Below, one piece after another: positions 18,815 through 27,767 of a stretch of DNA of 64,000 nt. The notes beneath the pieces were generated by a model. It saw only the letters and a list, made by a program, of their open reading frames with translations. It did no database searches and was not told where the DNA came from. Position 1 is the first letter of the stretch. Each line of letters begins with the position of its first letter. This DNA is from Bacteroidia bacterium (GTDB taxonomy: Bacteria > Bacteroidota > Bacteroidia > 2-12-FULL-35-15): contig JAGVJJ010000007.1 in assembly GCA_020051175.1 (NCBI GenBank), positions 124,001 to 188,000 of the forward strand. Direction: 5' to 3'. Both the position numbers and the translations under genes were made by a program.

Positions 18815-19255
18815 ATGAAAACAGCAAATAAAATAATCGGTGCGTGCATTTTGTGTTTAGCATTTCATGTGGGTGCTGTCGCGCAATGCAAGTCAATTGT
18901 GAAAGACGCGATACAAAAGCTGTCCCCTTATCAGCATAACGGCCAGGTAAACAATGTTACTATAAAGGATGGTAAAACGGCTGAAATTCACCTGAGTTTT
19001 TATAAGGGGTTGTATTACAAACTCCAGATAAGTTCTGAAAAGTCGCTTGGTAAGGTCCATTTCAGGGTTTTGGATGAAAACAAAAAGGAAGTGTATAACA
19101 GCAACAACGACCAGGCAGAATCCTGGAATTTTTATTCCAATTCTTCCCAGGAGCTTGTGGTTGAAATTATCCCATCCGAAACCAAAAAGGGCTGTGCGGC
19201 TGTGCTTGTTGGAATGCAGGTACCTAAGAAAAGCAATCCTATCAGAAATTTATAA
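18815..19255 (+). CDS. Small secreted protein, unknown function
   Basis: The 146-residue protein has a signal peptide (residues 1-23, ending HVGAVAQ) and a beta-rich mature region (GKTAEIHLSFYKGLYYKLQI, VHFRVLDENKKEVYNS). It has two cysteines, near the mature N-terminus (Gln-Cys) and at GCAAV. The layout resembles small periplasmic beta-sandwich proteins, without a family I can name. It is transcribed with the lipoprotein gene 16 bp upstream and ends before the terminator at 19277. Confidence 0.75.
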   Translation: MKTANKIIGACILCLAFHVGAVAQCKSIVKDAIQKLSPYQHNGQVNNVTIKDGKTAEIHLSFYKGLYYKLQISSEKSLGKVHFRVLDENKKEVYNSNNDQAESWNFYSNSSQELVVEIIPSETKKGCAAVLVGMQVPKKSNPIRNL

Positions 19256-19276
19256 TTTAGCAGCGTTCTTTGCAGA

Positions 19277-19308
19277 TCCCACATTTAAACAAATGTGGGA
19301 TTTTTTTT
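19277..19308 (+). terminator. Intrinsic terminator
   Basis: A perfect 10-bp stem tcccacattt / aaatgtggga with loop aaac, followed by eight T residues, 22 bp after the stop of the small secreted protein gene. No comparable T-run lies on the other strand. Confidence 0.85.
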
Positions 19309-19320
19309 GATTAGCAATTG

Positions 19321-19518
19321 CTAGGGGAATAGAATCGGTTTGAGCTTTACAACTCCGAAAAGAACTATAAACACAAGTATTACAAACAGAATTACCTTAT
19401 AGCTTCCTTTAAAAAATGCTTTATTATTTTTTTTATCCATGCCATAAGCCCAGTACATGGCTATTACAAAGGCAACAAAGAATAATATGGCAAAGATGAT
19501 CTGACCTTTTGAGAACAT
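19321..19518 (-). CDS. Small two-helix membrane protein
   Basis: Using the ATG at 19518 (an upstream ATG at 19545 adds nine residues and is less likely), the 65-residue protein starts MFSKGQIIFAILFFVAF, with one transmembrane helix, a short polar loop YGMDKKNNKAFFKGSYK, and a second helix VILFVILVFIVLFGVV. I recognise this kind of small conserved Bacteroidota membrane protein, but no function is known to me. It converges on the terminator at 19277-19308. Confidence 0.7.
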   Translation of the reverse strand: MFSKGQIIFAILFFVAFVIAMYWAYGMDKKNNKAFFKGSYKVILFVILVFIVLFGVVKLKPILFP

Positions 19519-19600
19519 AATATACAAGAGTTTAAGTGAAAGCAAAAATACAATTAATTAGCACGGTATAAAAGAATAGAATTTATAGTGGTTTCGAGGT

Positions 19601-20708
19601 ATGATTTATAGGGCAAGTCAAAAAATAGACAATTTCTGTTTTGTACTGGAAAAGCGCCTGGGACTTTCTGGTACGGCTGCTATTCTTTCTTTTTTGATAA
19701 TCGGATTGGCGATGCTTTATATTACTCCGCATTTTGAGGCCGCTTATCATGGATTACAGTATTCGCGGCTTTCTGAAGCACCTTTTGATTTTACTCAGGG
19801 CAATTCGCTACGTAACAGGGTGTTGCCATCCCTTATTGGTTATTTAATATTCCTGCGCGGGGATTTGTTTTTTATCGTTCCACTTATTTTTGCGCTGCTT
19901 TTTATCGGTACTACCTATTATGTGTACCCGTAAAAGGGAATATTCGCCTATTGATGCGCTTTTATTTGCCGGTTTTATAGCATTTTCGTCTACTCTCTAT
20001 ATTCAACTGGCTTCACCAGGGTATACCGATATCGTATTTTATTATTTCAATTTTTTGGCATTTGTCCTTATACGTAGACGCTTTTATAGCGCTTTGTTCT
20101 ACTGTTTGGCTTTGCTTACGCACGAAAGCAGCTTGTTTCTGCTTCCCGCACTTATACTTTACTCCAGGTATATCAATAAGCAGGGTGGGTTAATGCTGTT
20201 GAAATATTGTATTTATTTATTGATAGCCATTATTCCTTTGCTTGCTTACAGGTATTGGGTTGCAATGAATACAGTTGTAGAATATGATTTGGCATTTTAT
20301 TTTTCTAAAAAGAATATCATTTTTTGCCTGGGCAAGGTTCTGCCGCTTGCACCGGCTGGTGCTTTTTATGCATTTAAATTGTTCTGGTTTTTCCCGGTAT
20401 ACATTTTATACCGAAGCTGGATAAAAAATGATAAACGGTTTTTTCTTGTTATCGTAAGTATTTTAATTTGCGACTTTGCCCAATTAATAATTGCTTTTGA
20501 CATTACCCGTATGTTGTGCCTGGGATTCCCTGCAATTGTATTGGCTGCTGAAAAGTTAAAAGAGGACTGGGAGCCGGAAAAGTTCACCCGCTATGCATTA
20601 GGGCTCACATTGGCCAATTTTATTATACTTCAGTGTTTTATGAGTGCAGACAGCCTTCATCCGTTGTTACCCTTGCCTTATACCTGGTTAACAGGACTGT
20701 TTGGGTAG
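19601..20708 (+). pseudogene. Polytopic membrane protein (GT-C-like), split by a frameshift
   Basis: The first frame (19601-19933) encodes three hydrophobic segments and ends ...GTTYYVY-P-stop; the second (productive from about 19925 to 20708) continues RKREYSPIDALLFAGF. Removing one C from the ccc at 19927-19929 fuses them to ...YYVYRKREYSP..., a natural cytoplasmic loop between two helices, giving about 368 residues with roughly nine helices. It is therefore one gene broken by a 1-base insertion, or a sequencing error at a short run. The intact protein would resemble GT-C-type or O-antigen-type membrane proteins by layout only; no catalytic motif is certain. Confidence 0.75.
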
Positions 20709-20844
20709 TAATCAGAGGGTTTCAAAGCATTCAGAAGTCTTTCACCATGACCTGATTTTACCTGGGGCATGATTTTTTCTGCTTTACCTTATTACTTTTA
20801 GTAATTTTATGTCTGCACAATTGTGTGTGGCCTTATTTTTATGT

Positions 20845-22962
20845 ATGTATAAATTAAGAATTATTTTACTCTGCTTTGTATTGTCGTTTGCAGCGATGGT
20901 GAAAGCCAGTCCTATTAAAAAAGCGTTTACTGCACTCAAAGTATACAACTACTTTGAAGCGAAAAAGAATTTTGAAAAGGCTCTTAAAAAGGAAGTTGCA
21001 GCAGCTACTTATGGTTTAAGCAATATCTTTTACAGGAATGATAACCCTTTCTTTAATATTGATTCGGCATATAAATACATTTTACTCTCAGACGATGCAT
21101 TTCAGGTGCTGTCTGAAAAAAAGAAAACAGGTTATCAGAAATATAGTTTTACCCAGCAGGCAATTGATTCGGTAAAAAATGAAATTTTTAAACGTGCATT
21201 TGATGTTTATAAAAAGAATAACAGCATTGCTGAACTTAATAAGTTCATAGAACATTATCCCGGTGCTCCTCAACGCAATGATGCTATTGATTTGCGTAAC
21301 AGCATAGCTTACCACGAAGCAAGAAAGAAAGATACCTACCAGGCCTATCAGTCTTTTATAAGCACTTATCCCAAAGCAAAGGAAGTACCTCAAGCCCACG
21401 AGCGCTATGAGCAAACGTATTATCAGGCTTCCACAAAAAACAAATCGCTGAAAGAGTACGAAGATTACCTTCAAAAACGCCCGAACACACCCTTCCTGGC
21501 AGAAGTTGAGAATGCAATTTATAATTTGTCTACCACCGAAGGGACCATAAAGGAATACCATGATTTTATAAAAAGGCATCCTGGGAACCGTAATGTTGAA
21601 GCGGCCTGGAAGCAGATTTATACCATGTACACAGCCGATTATAAAACAGAATCACTTGTTGATTTTAAACTGGAATTTCCTGATTATCCTTATTCGGATG
21701 TTGTAAACCTGGAAATAGTGATGTCGCAAAAGCCTCTGTTTGGGGTGCGTGAAAATGGTAAATGGGGATTTGCAGACTCCACCGGGAAAGTGATGATTCC
21801 CTGCACGTATGAATGGGTAGAGGAATTTGCTGAAGGGGTTGCAGAATGTGGTTTAAGTGGTAAAGCAGGGTTTGTGAACAAGACTGGTAAACTGATAATT
21901 CCGTGTATTTATGATCAGGTAGAGCCGTTTTATCACGGGCTCGCTATTGTACAGCAGAATGGGAAATCCGGTGTTATCAATAAAATTGGTAAAACGGTTG
22001 TTCCTTTTGAATACGATGAGATATCAGAGTTTTCGGAAGGGTTGGCAGCTGTTTTAAAGCAGGATAAGTATGGATATATTGATGAATCGGGCAGACAGAT
22101 AATTCCTTTGAAATTTACCAAAGCTGCTGATTTTTCAGAAGGATTGGCAGCAGTGGAGCTCAACGGAAAAAGCGGTTATATCAATAGTACGGGTGATGTT
22201 GTTATCCCTTGCAAATTCGATTGGGTGGAAAAATTCAGTAACGCAATTGCGAAAGTGCGGATCGATAAAAAGTTTGGGATCATCAATAAAGCGGGCTTAT
22301 TCCTGATTCCCTGTGAATATGATTTTATTGGTGAATTCTCAGAAGATGCATTTTTGGTTGTGAATGATAATAAATATGGATTTACAGATAAGGATGGGAA
22401 CTTGTTTATTCCTCTTGATTATGATTATAACGGAACGTATATGGCAACTTTTAAATTTAAGAATGGTGTTGCTGTTGCTGAAAAAAACAAAAAGCAGGGA
22501 TTGATCAATAAAGCCGGGAAATACGTAACACCTAAGGATTTTGCCCGTATTGAACCTTTCAGTGAGGGCCTTGCGGCTGCAAAGAAAAAGGAAAAGTGGG
22601 GTTATATCGATGAAAAAATGAAGGTGCAGGTTCCCTATAATTTTTCGGCTGCGAATGAATTTATAAGCGGAATGGCAAAAGTGACCGATAAAAATGGAAA
22701 TATTGGCTTTATAGATAAATCAGGCAAACCGGTAATTGAGCTTCAGTTTGATGAAGCGGGAACTTTTAAGAATGGTTGGTGTACTGTTGTTATAGATGAA
22801 AAAACGGGAATTATTGATCTTGCCGGCAGCTGGATATTGCCTTGTGAACTTGATGTAATAACCCAGGTTAAGGAAAATATTCTTCGGTTGGAAAAAAATT
22901 CCAGGCTGGCTTACTTCAATATACTTACAAGGAATTATTTCTGGAAAGAAGAAGGCTTTTAA
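20845..22962 (+). CDS. Secreted WG-repeat protein with TPR-like N-terminus
   Basis: The ATG at 20845 gives a clean signal peptide (MYKLRIILLCFVLSFAAMVKA); a frame start at 20809 adds 12 residues and is less likely. Mature residues to about 290 are helical with tandem TPR-like units of the FIEHYPGAPQRNDAI / FISTYPKAKEVPQA / YLQKRPNTPFLAEV kind. From about residue 300 to the end there are about ten WG-type repeats (NGKWGFADSTGKVMIPCTY, GKSGVINKIGKTVVPFEY, KYGYIDESGRQIIPLKF). WG repeats form extracytoplasmic beta structures; the function is generally unknown. The gene converges on the M23 peptidase, sharing a weak hairpin over both stops (22949-22974). Confidence 0.88.
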   Translation: MYKLRIILLCFVLSFAAMVKASPIKKAFTALKVYNYFEAKKNFEKALKKEVAAATYGLSNIFYRNDNPFFNIDSAYKYILLSDDAFQVLSEKKKTGYQKYSFTQQAIDSVKNEIFKRAFDVYKKNNSIAELNKFIEHYPGAPQRNDAIDLRNSIAYHEARKKDTYQAYQSFISTYPKAKEVPQAHERYEQTYYQASTKNKSLKEYEDYLQKRPNTPFLAEVENAIYNLSTTEGTIKEYHDFIKRHPGNRNVEAAWKQIYTMYTADYKTESLVDFKLEFPDYPYSDVVNLEIVMSQKPLFGVRENGKWGFADSTGKVMIPCTYEWVEEFAEGVAECGLSGKAGFVNKTGKLIIPCIYDQVEPFYHGLAIVQQNGKSGVINKIGKTVVPFEYDEISEFSEGLAAVLKQDKYGYIDESGRQIIPLKFTKAADFSEGLAAVELNGKSGYINSTGDVVIPCKFDWVEKFSNAIAKVRIDKKFGIINKAGLFLIPCEYDFIGEFSEDAFLVVNDNKYGFTDKDGNLFIPLDYDYNGTYMATFKFKNGVAVAEKNKKQGLINKAGKYVTPKDFARIEPFSEGLAAAKKKEKWGYIDEKMKVQVPYNFSAANEFISGMAKVTDKNGNIGFIDKSGKPVIELQFDEAGTFKNGWCTVVIDEKTGIIDLAGSWILPCELDVITQVKENILRLEKNSRLAYFNILTRNYFWKEEGF

Positions 22963-22972
22963 AAGGCCTTCT

Positions 22973-23869
22973 TTACAATCTGATACGTTGCCCTACACGC
23001 AATTTACTTGTAGTTTTTATTCCGTTTTTCTTGCTGATAGCTTTAGTCGTAGTATGGTATTTTCGTGCAATGGCTGAAAGCGTATCACCCTTCTTAACCA
23101 CATGTACCCTTGCTTTTGAGCCAGCCTTATTTTTAGAGGCAGCCTTCTTCGCTTCGACAATGTAATCAAATGTTTTTTTGCTGACACAAAGTGTATCTGT
23201 TACCAGCTTGTGCTCTGTAAACGAAATAATTTCTGTCGGGTCGATTGGGTGTCCAAGGTAACGCACTTCAAAATGCAAATGGCTGCCACGGGATTTACCT
23301 GTATTACCACCTAATCCGATAATCTGTCCTGCAAATACTTCATCACCTACTTCCACATTCATTTTGGATAAATGGGCATAATAGGTTTCAAGGCCATTGT
23401 TATGACGGATTACAATAACATTACCATAGCTTTTGCTTGTTTTTGCAATGCGTACTTTGCCATCGAATGCGGCTCCTACTGCATCGCCTGTTTCCAGGTC
23501 AATATCGGCACCATAGTGAAAACGCTTCCTGCGTGGCCCAAAGCCTGAAGTTACATTGCCCGAAAACGGGTGAACATAGCCACAGCTGCTTTCATCGTAC
23601 AATGCAATTTCTTTTACATCGTCTTTTAAATCTGCGATATCAAATTTGGCTGAATGCGTATGTACTGTGTCCCAGTTACAGTATAGGTCATAAGCCGGAA
23701 AAGAAACCAGAGAATCGCTATAATCGCTGAGCTCATCTTCATCAATTACGAAAGGGATAGTATCAGTTATTTCTTTTTCCGCAGTGACAATTAACACTGA
23801 ATTGCTTTTGATTGCAAAAGCAGAATACAAAAACGAAAAAACAAAAACTGTTGAAATAATTTTTTTCAT
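22973..23869 (-). CDS. M23 family metallopeptidase with C-terminal LysM domain
   Basis: The ATG at 23869 gives a proper signal peptide (MKKIISTVFVFSFLYSAFA); an in-frame ATG at 23932 would put 21 polar residues before it. The M23 domain (about residues 95-215) has both zinc motifs intact: HYGADID and HLHFE, plus the conserved GNVIVIRHNNGLETYYAHL. A LysM domain at the C-terminus (HVVKKGDTLSAIARKYHT...KLRVGQRIRL) should bind peptidoglycan. The predicted role is endopeptidase cleavage of peptidoglycan cross-links in the periplasm. Confidence 0.92.
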   Translation of the reverse strand: MKKIISTVFVFSFLYSAFAIKSNSVLIVTAEKEITDTIPFVIDEDELSDYSDSLVSFPAYDLYCNWDTVHTHSAKFDIADLKDDVKEIALYDESSCGYVHPFSGNVTSGFGPRRKRFHYGADIDLETGDAVGAAFDGKVRIAKTSKSYGNVIVIRHNNGLETYYAHLSKMNVEVGDEVFAGQIIGLGGNTGKSRGSHLHFEVRYLGHPIDPTEIISFTEHKLVTDTLCVSKKTFDYIVEAKKAASKNKAGSKARVHVVKKGDTLSAIARKYHTTTKAISKKNGIKTTSKLRVGQRIRL

Positions 23870-24111
23870 AAAATAAAATTTACCACACGCGGTACCTTTA
23901 TATGGCAGGGATTTTATTTTGTAGTTGACCACTACTGAATGAAATCACACCACGTGTGAGTTTATAAAATTATCTAAATCAGGGTCCATCTTAATTTTTC
24001 AAGACATGCAAAGATGTAACTTTTTTTCAAAAATCCAAATCTGTGCCAGATTATTTTGTGAAAAATACAATGTTAATAAAAGTTAAACGCAAAAGGGTGC
24101 AGTGTTATTGT

Positions 24112-25083
24112 TTAACTGTTTCTTTTTTGTACAGCAGCTTTAAAGCGGTCGTCAGTAAGGGCGTTCAGGAACTCAAGAAGATCCTGTTTGTCCTGTTGTG
24201 TAAGGTTGAGCGGCTTTGAAAGCAGCGTGTCAACATTTATACTGCCATGAACAAATTTCTGAGGGGTATCGTAATAATCAATTACCTCCTGTAGGGTTTT
24301 AAACATTCCATTGTGCATGTAAGGCCCGGTAACAGCAATGTTCCGTAATCCGGGTACTTTAAATTTTCCAATATCAGCTCTGTCTTTTGTTATTTCGTAC
24401 CTGCCTGCATCTTTCAAATCATTACCGTTGTACAAGCCTATATTTTTAAACTCATCGCCCGTAAAGTCGGGTCCGAAGTGACAATCAAAGCATTTGCCCT
24501 TAACATTAAATATCTGCTGTCCGCGTTTTGCAGAAGCGCTGATGGCATTTGTATCATCACGCATATACCTGTCGAAAGGGCTATTGCTGGTTTCGAGTGT
24601 GCGCTCAAATGCTGCTATTGCATCCAATACACTTTCCCTGTCTGGTCGTTTATTGTATATTTTTTTGAAATAACTGATGTAAGCCTCGTTCTTATTCAGT
24701 TTCTTTACTGCTTCACCTACAGGCAATGCCATTTCAACCGGATTTTCAATTGGACCAGCCGCTTGCTGCTCAAGCGTTTCCGCTCTACCGTCATGAAAGA
24801 AGAAGCTACGGGCATTTTGATTCATTGCGCTCGGTGTGTTGCGTGTCCCCAGCTTTCCATCAACTCCCTTGCTCAGCGCTGAAGTGTCTGAAAAAGCATA
24901 TTCCGGTATGTGGCATGAGGCACAACTGATTTGATTGTTTTGAGATAAAATAGGGTCTGAAAAAAGAAGCTCACCCAGATCTTCTTTTGTAACCGGTTCT
25001 TTATGCGAAGGTTTATTTTCTGTACTACACGCTGCAATCAGGGCCAGCAGTAATATATTTATAAGAACAGAAAAAGGTTTCAT
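24112..25083 (-). CDS. Di-heme cytochrome c peroxidase (MauG/CcpA family) lipoprotein
   Basis: The 323-residue protein has a lipoprotein signal with lipobox LIAAC (Cys19). It carries two c-type heme sites, CASCH (about residue 54) and CFDCH (about residue 198), the family segments FFHDGRAETLEQQAAGPI and PGLRNIAVTGPYMHNGMF, and a closing helix. Members reduce H2O2 in the periplasm or modify partner proteins. A TATTTTTG element lies upstream on the minus strand at 25112-25119 and may be its promoter. Confidence 0.93.
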   Translation of the reverse strand: MKPFSVLINILLLALIAACSTENKPSHKEPVTKEDLGELLFSDPILSQNNQISCASCHIPEYAFSDTSALSKGVDGKLGTRNTPSAMNQNARSFFFHDGRAETLEQQAAGPIENPVEMALPVGEAVKKLNKNEAYISYFKKIYNKRPDRESVLDAIAAFERTLETSNSPFDRYMRDDTNAISASAKRGQQIFNVKGKCFDCHFGPDFTGDEFKNIGLYNGNDLKDAGRYEITKDRADIGKFKVPGLRNIAVTGPYMHNGMFKTLQEVIDYYDTPQKFVHGSINVDTLLSKPLNLTQQDKQDLLEFLNALTDDRFKAAVQKRNS

Positions 25084-25111
25084 CAGTTAGTGGTAAATGC
25101 TATTTAACGTA

Positions 25112-25119
25112 CAAAAATA
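25112..25119 (-). promoter_or_regulatory. Candidate -7 promoter element for the peroxidase gene
   Basis: Reads TATTTTTG on the minus strand, matching TAnnTTTG, 28 bp before the ATG at 25083. No clear TTG is seen about 20 bp upstream. Confidence 0.35.
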
Positions 25120-25185
25120 CACTTTTAAAAGTGTAGCAGATATGACTTTTATCAATTTTTAACCTTCATGAATGCATTTGAAGTA

Positions 25186-25193
25186 TATCTTTG
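25186..25193 (+). promoter_or_regulatory. Candidate -7 promoter element for the cyclophilin gene
   Basis: TATCTTTG matches TAnnTTTG and lies 26 bp before the ATG at 25220. The -33 position has no obvious TTG. Confidence 0.35.
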
Positions 25194-25219
25194 TAAAATA
25201 ATTTTTAAAAAAATTTAGA

Positions 25220-25669
25220 ATGAGAACAGCGGAAATCGTAACAGCAAAAGGAACCATGAAGGTTGAATTCTTTGAAAAGGATGCACCCGGAACAGTTAAA
25301 AACTTTTGCGACCTTGCCAATAAAGGTTTTTATAATGGACTAACCTTTCACCGTGTGATACCCGGTTTTGTTGTACAAGGCGGATGCCCTAACGGGAATG
25401 GTACTGGTGGTCCTGGTTACACTATCAAGTGTGAATTAACAGGTGATAACCAATATCACGATAAAGGCGTGCTTTCAATGGCAAAAACTGCTATGCCGAA
25501 TACCGGTGGTTCCCAATTTTTTATTGTCATCAGCAGGGAGCAAACGGCCCACTTGGACAGGAAACATACCTGCTTTGGAAAGGTGGTTGAAGGTTTATCA
25601 ATTATTGACCAGATACGCCAGGGCGATGTAATAGAAAAAATTGTTATTCACGAAGCTCCAAACGCTTAG
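25220..25669 (+). CDS. Peptidyl-prolyl cis-trans isomerase, cyclophilin type
   Basis: The 149-residue protein has the full cyclophilin core without a signal peptide: FHRVIPGFVVQGGCPNGNG (catalytic Arg in FHR), GVLSMAKTAMPNTGGSQFFI and HLDRKHTCFGKVVEG. The length fits small bacterial cytoplasmic cyclophilins. It isomerises X-Pro bonds during protein folding. The unit is monocistronic by appearance, with a candidate promoter upstream and a strong terminator downstream. Confidence 0.95.
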   Translation: MRTAEIVTAKGTMKVEFFEKDAPGTVKNFCDLANKGFYNGLTFHRVIPGFVVQGGCPNGNGTGGPGYTIKCELTGDNQYHDKGVLSMAKTAMPNTGGSQFFIVISREQTAHLDRKHTCFGKVVEGLSIIDQIRQGDVIEKIVIHEAPNA

Positions 25670-25692
25670 CGTTTGATATGTTTTATAAAATA

Positions 25693-25728
25693 AATCAGGC
25701 TTTCCAATGGGAAAGCCTGATTCGTTTT
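25693..25728. terminator. Bidirectional intrinsic terminator
   Basis: A perfect 13-bp stem aatcaggctttcc / ggaaagcctgatt with loop aatg, followed by cgtttt on the plus strand and with A/T-rich sequence on the other side. It sits between the convergent cyclophilin and ACP phosphodiesterase genes. Confidence 0.8.
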
Positions 25729-25743
25729 ATAAAATTCCGTACA

Positions 25744-26325
25744 CTATTTTTTTAATTCCTCGGATATATAGGCTTCCAGTTCCGGGAAGAAAAGCTTGAA
25801 TTCCTCTTCAAATAATAAGTAGTTTTCCTGTAAATCTTTTACCGCATATTCCATGTTCGACTGGAAAGCGGCCCTGCGCGCCATTCCGTTAAATACCTGC
25901 TGAACACCCTCTATCCTGGAATATTGAAATAGAATATTATATTGAATCATGTAATTGGCAAATTGTGCCGACTTTTCAGGTAGGAGAGGGTAATGTAACC
26001 TAACAAGATTGTAGATCCATTGAGTGTATTGCTCTAATCCAATGGTGGAGTAGTTTTTCCAGTTTTTAGCTAAAAAATGGTCGTAATAAATATCTACTAT
26101 AACACCGGCATATTTTTTATAATTGCCACGCAGGCGCTCTTTGCTCAGCTCTACTACGCTATGCGTATCGGTGAAGGTATCAATTTTTCGGTGCAGTATA
26201 ATTCCTTTTTGAACGTCTTCAGGAAAGTGTGAGAAATTGCTGCCTTTTACCGAATCCGCAATAAAATTTCCAATAATAATACCCTCCGAATCCCCCGACA
26301 AATACAAATGAGATAGAAAATTCAT
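25744..26325 (-). CDS. Acyl carrier protein phosphodiesterase (AcpH family)
   Basis: The 193-residue protein has the AcpH/YajB pattern: MNFLSHLYLSGDSEG, NFIADSVKG, the metal-binding HRKIDTFTDTH and VVDIYYDHFLAKNW (seen as IVDIYYDHFLA). The enzyme releases 4'-phosphopantetheine from acyl carrier protein. Cytoplasmic. It is divergent from the membrane protein gene at 26378 and converges on cyclophilin across a shared terminator. Confidence 0.92.
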   Translation of the reverse strand: MNFLSHLYLSGDSEGIIIGNFIADSVKGSNFSHFPEDVQKGIILHRKIDTFTDTHSVVELSKERLRGNYKKYAGVIVDIYYDHFLAKNWKNYSTIGLEQYTQWIYNLVRLHYPLLPEKSAQFANYMIQYNILFQYSRIEGVQQVFNGMARRAAFQSNMEYAVKDLQENYLLFEEEFKLFFPELEAYISEELKK

Positions 26326-26377
26326 TTACTTTGAATTGTTTAGTAAATTTAAGCAAATTATTTGGTTTTTCAATCTA

Positions 26378-27706
26378 ATGAAAGTGTTCTACAGGCTTGT
26401 TATTCCTTTTGTTTGTGTGGTTTTATTCCTATGTGCTTCCAATACCCAATGGAGCAGGGATAACTGGAACAATATTGTTGAAGCAGACGGAAAGGGTTAC
26501 TATGCTTATTTGCCAGCACTATTTATATACAATGATTTGAATTTTACTTTCTTTGATTCTATTGAAAAAAAATATCCGAATCCTCGTCTTTACTATGATT
26601 ACAGGGTAGGAGAGCAGGGGAGACAGGCAAATAAGTATTTTGCGGGAACAGCTCTGGCAATAATGCCTTTCTTTTTTATCGCACATGCTACTGCAAAATG
26701 TCTGGGCATGGAGGCAGATGGATACTCCAAAATATATCCGGTTTGTGTAAATATTGCGGCCATTTTTTATTTGCTGGTAGGCTTATATTACCTGAGAAAG
26801 TTGCTGAGAATATACGATGTTTCCGAAGGTATAATTTCCTTTATTCTTATTGCAATCGCATTTGCCACCAACCTGTTTTATTATGCGGTTTGTGAGCCGG
26901 CTATGTCGCATGTTTATTCCTTTGCATTTATAACTGCGTTTATTTATTTCCTGCATACATTTTATGAGCAGCCCTCAAAGCGTTCGTTTCTTATATTGTG
27001 TGCATTGTATGGAGTGATATTGCTTATTCGTCCGGTAAATGGTCTTATCATTTTAATTATACCATTTGCAGCTATTGAAAAGGAAAGGTTTTTATGGCTT
27101 TTTAGCTATTTCAGAAAACAGGTGACTTTGGTAGTTGCAGGATTTATAATCGTTTCAGCAATAGTTTCTATTCAATTGATTGTATACAAGATTCAAACTG
27201 GTAGTTTTTGGGTGAATTCTTATGGCACTGAGACTTTCAACTGGCTTTCACCACATCCCATTGATTTTTTGATCAGCTACAAAAAAGGGCTGTTGCTCTA
27301 TACGCCTTTGGTTTTAATCAGTTTGGCCGGATTGTATGTATTGTTTAAAAACAACAAATTTCAATTTTATTCATTGTCACTTTTTCTGGTGGTAACAGTG
27401 TATGTTCTTTCTTCGTGGTGGAGCTGGTGGTATGGAGGTAGTTTCGGTTCCCGGGTGTGTATAGAATATTACGCACTCATTGCTATACTTATTGGAGTAA
27501 CTTATAATTATCTAAAACAGCCATGGTTCAGGGCTTTGTACTCTGGTTTAATTGTTTGTGCATTGCTGGTTTGCCAGATACAAACCTATCAGTACCGTTA
27601 TTATTTTATTCACTGGGAAAAAATGGATAAGGAACACTATTGGCGGGTATTTATGCGGATTGACCAGTTGGGTAAAAAAAATCCGAATAGTGATTTATTG
27701 AATTAA
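26378..27706 (+). CDS. Polytopic membrane protein, possible GT-C glycosyltransferase
   Basis: The ATG at 26378 begins MKVFYRLVIPFVCVVLFLC, a transmembrane segment; an upstream ATG (26336) adds 14 residues. The first external loop holds WSRDNWNNIVEADGKGYYAYLPAL-type sequence with acidic residues, in the position of the catalytic Asp/Glu in GT-C enzymes. About ten more helices follow, with aromatic loops (SSWWSWWYGGSFGSRV) near residue 365. The substrate is unknown and the GT-C assignment rests on layout. Its 3' end converges on mazG over a small hairpin. Confidence 0.65.
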   Translation: MKVFYRLVIPFVCVVLFLCASNTQWSRDNWNNIVEADGKGYYAYLPALFIYNDLNFTFFDSIEKKYPNPRLYYDYRVGEQGRQANKYFAGTALAIMPFFFIAHATAKCLGMEADGYSKIYPVCVNIAAIFYLLVGLYYLRKLLRIYDVSEGIISFILIAIAFATNLFYYAVCEPAMSHVYSFAFITAFIYFLHTFYEQPSKRSFLILCALYGVILLIRPVNGLIILIIPFAAIEKERFLWLFSYFRKQVTLVVAGFIIVSAIVSIQLIVYKIQTGSFWVNSYGTETFNWLSPHPIDFLISYKKGLLLYTPLVLISLAGLYVLFKNNKFQFYSLSLFLVVTVYVLSSWWSWWYGGSFGSRVCIEYYALIAILIGVTYNYLKQPWFRALYSGLIVCALLVCQIQTYQYRYYFIHWEKMDKEHYWRVFMRIDQLGKKNPNSDLLN

Positions 27707-27735
27707 TAAGTATGCTAAAGTAACTGTAGTACGCC

Positions 27736-27762
27736 CCCCTTCTCCAAAGGAGAAGAGGAGGT
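27736..27762. repeat. Small hairpin between convergent genes
   Basis: cttctcc / ggagaag (27739-27745 and 27749-27755) within a purine/pyrimidine-rich stretch between the membrane protein gene and mazG. It resembles the dispersed CT-rich palindromes at 6680 and 1963. Confidence 0.5.
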
Positions 27763-27767
27763 GAGGC

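Noticed and set aside
19893-19940. Programmed frameshifting in the split membrane protein.
   Set aside because: There is no slippery heptamer or downstream structure near the ccc run; a plain indel or sequence error is simpler.
23437-23730. A 97-codon plus-strand ORF rich in Cys and His, opposite the M23 gene.
   Set aside because: It is antisense to the conserved zinc-binding M23 domain and arises from its codons.
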